From contig BTRK01000006.1 in the NCBI GenBank assembly GCA_036245805.1, positions 4,195,613-4,259,612 on the forward strand: a stretch of DNA of 64,000 nt, written 5' to 3'. Within the stretch, counting starts at the first letter, position 1. Every line of letters begins with the position of its first letter. Positions 58,101 through 64,000 of this stretch are shown in pieces. The position numbers and the translations under genes were made by a program. Below the pieces are notes generated by a model. It saw only the letters and a program-made list of their open reading frames with translations. It did no database searches and had not been told where the DNA came from. Origin of the DNA: Pristionchus mayeri (Eukaryota > Nematoda > Chromadorea > Rhabditida > Neodiplogasteridae).

Positions 58101-61100
58101 CATTATCTCATCGAATGCGAAATCGAGTCGTGTCTGGCAACGCTGAGTATGCCCACGCATCACAACCTCTGAGTTGCCATAACATGAATTCTAACCATGA
58201 ACTTTCATCAAAATAAATAAAGGATAGTGATAATACTATGGTCTAACATATTTTCATAGCAAAAGCCTATTCATTATCTCATCGAATGCGAAATCGAGTC
58301 GTGACTGGCAGACGCTGAGTATGCCCACGCATCACAACCTCTGAGTTGCCATAACATGAATTCTAACCATGAATTTTCATCCAAATAAATAAAGGATAGT
58401 GATAATACTATGTTCTAACATATTTTCATAGCAAAAGCCTATTCATTATATCATCGAATGCGAAATCGAGTCGTGACTGGCAGACGCTGAGTATGCCCAC
58501 GCATCACAACCTCTGAGTTGCCATAACATGAATTCTAACCATGAATTTTCATCCAAATAAATAAAGGATAGTGATAATACTATGTTCTAACATATTTTCA
58601 TAGCAAAAGCCTATTCATTATCTCATCGAATGCGAAATCGAGTCGTGACAGGCAGACGCTGAGTATGCCCACGCATCACAACCTCTGAGTTGCCATAACA
58701 TGAATTCTAACCATGAATTTTCATCCAAATAAATAAAGGATAGTGATAATACTATGTTCTAACATATTTTCATAGCAAAAGCCTATTCATTATATCATCG
58801 AATGCGAAATCGAGTCGTGACTGGCAGACGCTGAGTATGCCCACGCATCACAACCTCTGAGTTGCCATAACATGAATTCTAACCATGAATTTTCATCCAA
58901 ATAAATAAAGGATAGTGATAATACTATGTTCTAACATATTTTCATAGCAAAAGCCTATTCATTATCTCATCGAATGCGAAATCGAGTCGTGTCTGGCAAC
59001 GCTGAGTATGCCCACGCATCACAACCTCTGAGTTGCCATAACATGAATTCTAACCATGAATTTTCATCCAAATAAATAAAGGATAGTGATAATACTATGT
59101 TCTAACATATTTTCATAGCAAAAGCCTATTCATTATATCATCGAATGCGAAATCGAGTCGTGACTGGCAGACGCTGAGTATGCCCACGCATCACAACCTC
59201 TGAGTTGCCATAACATGAATTCTAACCATGAATTTTCATCCAAATAAATAAAGGATAGTGATAATACTATGTTCTAACATATTTTCATAGCAAAAGCCTA
59301 TTCATTATCTCATCGAATGCGAAATCGAGTCGTGACAGGCAGACGCTGAGTATGCCCACGCATCACAACCTCTGAGTTGCCATAACATGAATTCTAACCA
59401 TGAATTTTCATCCAAATAAATAAAGGATAGTGATAATACTATGTTCTAACATATTTTCATAGCAAAAGCCTATTCATTATATCATCGAATGCGAAATCGA
59501 GTCGTGACTGGCAGACGCTGAGTATGCCCACGCATCACAACCTCTGAGTTGCCATAACATGAATTCTAACCATGAATTTTCATCCAAATAAATAAAGGAT
59601 AGTGATAATACTATGTTCTAACATATTTTCATAGCAAAAGCCTATTCATTATCTCATCGAATGCGAAATCGAGTCGTGTCTGGCAACGCTGAGTATGCCC
59701 ACGCATCACAACCTCTGAGTTGCCATAACATGAATTCTAACCATGAAATTTCCTCCAAATAAATAAAGGATAGTGATAATACTATGTTCTAACATATTTT
59801 CATAGCAAAAGCCTATTCATTATCTCATCGAATGCGAAATCGAGTCGTGTCTGGCAACGCTGAGTATGCCCACGCATCACAACCTCTGAGTTGCCATAAC
59901 ATGAATTCTAACCATGAAATTTCCTCCAAATAAATAAAGGATAGTGATAATACTATGTTCTAACATATTTTCATAGCAAAAGCCTATTCATTATCTCATC
60001 GAATGCGAAATCGAGTCGTGTCTGGCAACGCTGAGTATGCCCACGCATCACAACCTCTGAGTTGCCATAACATGAATTCTAACCATGAACTTTCATCAAA
60101 ATAAATAAAGGATAGTGATAATACTATGGTCTAACATATTTTCATAGCAAAAGCCTATTCATTATCTCATCGAATGCGAAATCGAGTCGTGACTGGCAGA
60201 CGCTGAGTATGCCCACGCATCACAACCTCTGAGTTGCCATAACATGAATTCTAACCATGAATTTTCATCCAAATAAATAAAGGATAGTGATAATACTATG
60301 TTCTAACATATTTTCATAGCAAAAGCCTATTCATTATCTCATCGAATGCGAAATCGAGTCGTGTCTGGCAACGCTGAGTATGCCCACGCATCACAACCTC
60401 TGAGTTGCCATAACATGAATTCTAACCATGAACTTTCCTCCAAATAAATATAGGATAGTGATAATACTATGTTCTAACATATTTTCATAGCAAAAGCCTA
60501 TTCATTATATCATCGAATGCGAAATCGAGTCGTGACTGGCAGACGCTGGGTATGCCCACGCATCACAACCTCTGAGTTGCCATAACATGAATTCTAACCA
60601 TGAACTTTCCTACAAATAAATAAAGCATAGTGATAATACTATGTTCTAACATATTTTCATAGCAAAAGCCTATTCATTATCTCATCGAATGCGAAATCGA
60701 GTCGTGACTGGCAGACGCTGAGTATGCCCACGCATCACAACCTCTGAGTTGCCATAACATGAATTCTAACCATGAATTTTCATCCAAATAAATAAAGGAT
60801 AGTGATAATACTATATTCTAACATATTTTCATAGCAAAAGCCTATTCATTATCTCATCGAATGCGAAATCGAGTCGTATCTGGCAACGCTGAGTATGCCC
60901 ACGCATCACAACCTCTGAGTTGCCATAACATGAATTCTAACCATGAATTTTCATCCAAATAAATAAAGGATAGTGATAATACTATGTTCTAACATATTTT
61001 CATAGCAAAAGCCTATTCATTATCTCATCGAATGCGAAATCGAGTCGTGTCTGGCAACGCTGAGTATGCCCACGCATCACAACCTCTGAGTTGCCATAAC

Positions 61101-64000
61101 ATGAATTCTAACCATGAACTTTCATCAAAATAAATAAAGGATAGTGATAATACTATGGTCTAACATATTTTCATAGCAAAAGCCTATTCATTATCTCATC
61201 GAATGCGAAATCGAGTCGTGTCTGGCAACGCTGAGTATGCCCACGCATCACAACCTCTGAGTTGCCATAACATGAATTCTAACCATGAACTTTCATCAAA
61301 ATAAATAAAGGATAGTGATAATACTATGGTCTAACATATTTTCATAGCAAAAGCCTATTCATTATCTCATCGAATGCGAAATCGAGTCGTGACTGGCAGA
61401 CGCTGAGTATGCCCACGCATCACAACCTCTGAGTTGCCATAACATGAATTCTAACCATGAACTTTCATCAAAATAAATAAAGGATAGTGATAATACTATG
61501 GTCTAACATATTTTCATAGCAAAAGCCTATTCATTATCTCATCGAATGCGAAATCGAGTCGTGACTGGCAGACGCTGAGTATGCCCACGCATCACAACCT
61601 CTGAGTTGCCATAACATGAATTCTAACCATGAATTTTCATCCAAATAAATAAAGGATAGTGATAATACTATGTTCTAACATATTTTCATAGCAAAAGCCT
61701 ATTCATTATCTCATCGAATGCGAAATCGAGTCGTGTCTGGCAACGCTGAGTATGCCCACGCATCACAACCTCTGAGTTGCCATAACATGAATTCTAACCA
61801 TGAACTTTCCTCCAAATAAATAAAGGATAGTGATAATACTATGTTCTAACATATTTTCATAGCAAAAGCCTATTCATTATATCATCGAATGCGAAATCGA
61901 GTCGTGTCTGGCAACGCTGAGTATGCCCACGCATCACAACCTCTGAGTTGCCATAACATGAATTCTAACCATGAACTTTCATCAAAATAAATAAAGGATA
62001 GTGATAATACTATGGTCTAACATATTTTCATAGCAAAAGCCTATTCATTATCTCATCGAATGCGAAATCGAGTCGTGACTGGCAGACGCTGAGTATGCCC
62101 ACGCATCACAACCTCTGAGTTGCCATAACATGAATTCTAACCATGAATTTTCATCCAAATAAATAAAGGATAGTGATAATACTATGTTCTAACATATTTT
62201 CATAGCAAAAGCCTATTCATTATATCATCGAATGCGAAATCGAGTCGTGACTGGCAGACGCTGAGTATGCCCACGCATCACAACCTCTGAGTTGCCATAA
62301 CATGAATTCTAACCATGAATTTTCATCCAAATAAATAAAGGATAGTGATAATACTATGTTCTAACATATTTTCATAGCAAAAGCCTATTCATTATCTCAT
62401 CGAATGCGAAATCGAGTCGTGTCTGGCAACGCTGAGTATGCCCACGCATCACAACCTCTGAGTTGCCATAACATGAATTCTAACCATGAACTTTCCTCCA
62501 AATAAATATAGGATAGTGATAATACTATGTTCTAACATATTTTCATAGCAAAAGCCTATTCATTATATCATCGAATGCGAAATCGAGTCGTGACTGGCAG
62601 ACGCTGGGTATGCCCACGCATCACAACCTCTGAGTTGCCATAACATGAATTCTAACCATGAACTTTCCTACAAATAAATAAAGCATAGTGATAATACTAT
62701 GTTCTAACATATTTTCATAGCAAAAGCCTATTCATTATCTCATCGAATGCGAAATCGAGTCGTGACTGGCAGACGCTGAGTATGCCCACGCATCACAACC
62801 TCTGAGTTGCCATAACATGAATTCTAACCATGAATTTTCATCCAAATAAATAAAGGATAGTGATAATACTATATTCTAACATATTTTCATAGCAAAAGCC
62901 TATTCATTATCTCATCGAATGCGAAATCGAGTCGTATCTGGCAACGCTGAGTATGCCCACGCATCACAACCTCTGAGTTGCCATAACATGAATTCTAACC
63001 ATGAATTTTCATCCAAATAAATAAAGGATAGTGATAATACTATGTTCTAACATATTTTCATAGCAAAAGCATATTCATTATCTCATCGAATGCGAAATCG
63101 AGTCGTGTCTGGCAACGCTGAGTATGCCCACGCATCACAACCTCTGAGTTGCCATAACATGAATTTTAACCATGAACTTTCATCAAAATAAATAAAGGAT
63201 AGTGATAATACTATGGTCTAACATATTTTCATAGCAAAAGCCTATTCATTATCTCATCGAATGCGAAATCGAGTCGTGACTGGCAGACGCTGAGTATGCC
63301 CACGCATCACAACCTCTGAGTTGCCATAACATGAATTCTAACCATGAATTTTCATCCAAATAAATAAAGGATAGTGATAATACTATGTTCTAACATATTT
63401 TCATAGCAAAAGCCTATTCATTATCTCATCGAATGCGAAATCGAGTCGTGTCTGGCAACGCTGAGTATGCCCACGCATCACAACCTCTGAGTTGCCATAA
63501 CATGAATTCTAACCATGAACTTTCATCAAAATAAATAAAGGATAGTGATAATACTATGGTCTAACATATTTTCATAGCAAAAGCCTATTCATTATCTCAT
63601 CGAATGCGAAATCGAGTCGTGACTGGCAGACGCTGAGTATGCCCACGCATCACAACCTCTGAGTTGCCATAACATGAATTCTAACCATGAATTTTCATCC
63701 AAATAAATAAAGGATAGTGATAATACTATGTTCTAACATATTTTCATAGCAAAAGCCTATTCATTATATCATCGAATACGAAATCGAGTCGTGACTGGCA
63801 GACGCTGAGTATGCCCACGCATCACAACCTCTGAGTTGCCATAACATGAATTCTAACCATGAATTTTCATCCAAATAAATAAAGGATAGTGATAATACTA
63901 TGTTCTAACATATTTTCATAGCAAAAGCCTATTCATTATCTCATCGAATGCGAAATCGAGTCGTGACAGGCAGACGCTGAGTATGCCCACGCATCACAAC

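Larger units (their letters stand above)
38598..64000 (+). repeat. 171/172-bp satellite array, about 148 monomers, open at the right edge
   Basis: GCTGAGTATGCCCACGCATC recurs at 38601, 38772, 38943, 39115, 39286 and so on to the end. Two length classes occur: TGTCTGGCAACG (171) and TGACTGGCAGACG (172). Further diagnostic variants: CTTTCATCAAAA with TATGGTC; AATTTCCTCC; CTTTCCTCC with AAATATAGG; CTTTCCTACA with AAGCATAG; GGGTATGCCC; CATATTCATT. Neighbouring monomers differ by only a few percent. Every monomer contains CAAATAAATAAAGG or a close variant, hence stops and polyadenylation-like signals. No interruption by other sequence was seen. Confidence 0.97.

Noticed and set aside
38598..64000. 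Human-type alpha satellite, because the monomer is 171 bp
   Set aside because: No CENP-B box and no resemblance to alpha satellite sequence; the first monomer is continuous with a local gene exon. The shared length is coincidence or reflects nucleosome spacing.
38598..64000. CRISPR array
   Set aside because: The whole 171-bp unit is conserved; there are no unique spacers, and the context is eukaryotic.

Overview
The window looks like nematode nuclear DNA. Genes are split by short introns with GT donors and TTTCAG/TTGCAG/TTTTTAG-type acceptors, there is no operon-like bacterial gene packing, and the sequence is crowded with eukaryotic transposons (BEL/Pao, Helitron, mariner/Tc1, hAT, LINE). 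The BEL primer-binding site also fits a nematode tRNA-Gly. I cannot name the species; a rhabditid or diplogastrid nematode is an inference.

Layout. (1) 1-2317: 5' part of a BEL/Pao LTR retrotransposon on the minus strand (LTR, tRNA-Gly PBS, gag with a frameshift). (2) 2318-8494: an almost perfect palindrome with two 2950-bp arms around a 277-bp spacer. The right arm holds a 9-exon F-box-like gene. The left arm holds its mirror copy, cut in exon 1 exactly where the BEL LTR begins. (3) 8.5-14.7 kb: a diverged paralogue of that gene, its introns filled with a LINE fragment, a hAT MITE with clean 8-bp target duplications, and several foldback elements. (4) 15.6-17.5 kb: a complete 6-exon gene for a 416-residue protein with a signal peptide; its last 45 codons come from a repeat found three more times in the window. 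(5) 19.3-25.2 kb: a Helitron on the minus strand with recognisable zinc finger, HUH Rep and PIF1-like helicase parts, decayed by a stop, a lost splice donor and frameshifts. Its 5' flank carries a dense group of perfect heat-shock elements. (6) 25.2-38.1 kb: a repeat graveyard (120-bp minisatellite, Tc1-like element, mariner MITE with a matching empty site, three large foldback elements, LINE 3' fragment). (7) 38.3-38.7 kb: the 3' end of an Ig-domain transmembrane protein gene. (8) 38.6-64.0 kb: a 171/172-bp satellite, about 148 monomers, running off the window. Its first monomer is the terminal exon and downstream region of the Ig gene, so the satellite appears to have been built from the 3' end of a gene.

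Most interesting points: the heat-shock-element array in promoter position on the Helitron; the gene-derived satellite with higher-order repeats of 4, 6 and about 13 monomers; the near-identical palindrome around an F-box gene with a BEL element at its edge; and the gene whose C-terminus was replaced by a repeat. All calls come from reading the sequence; no database search was possible.
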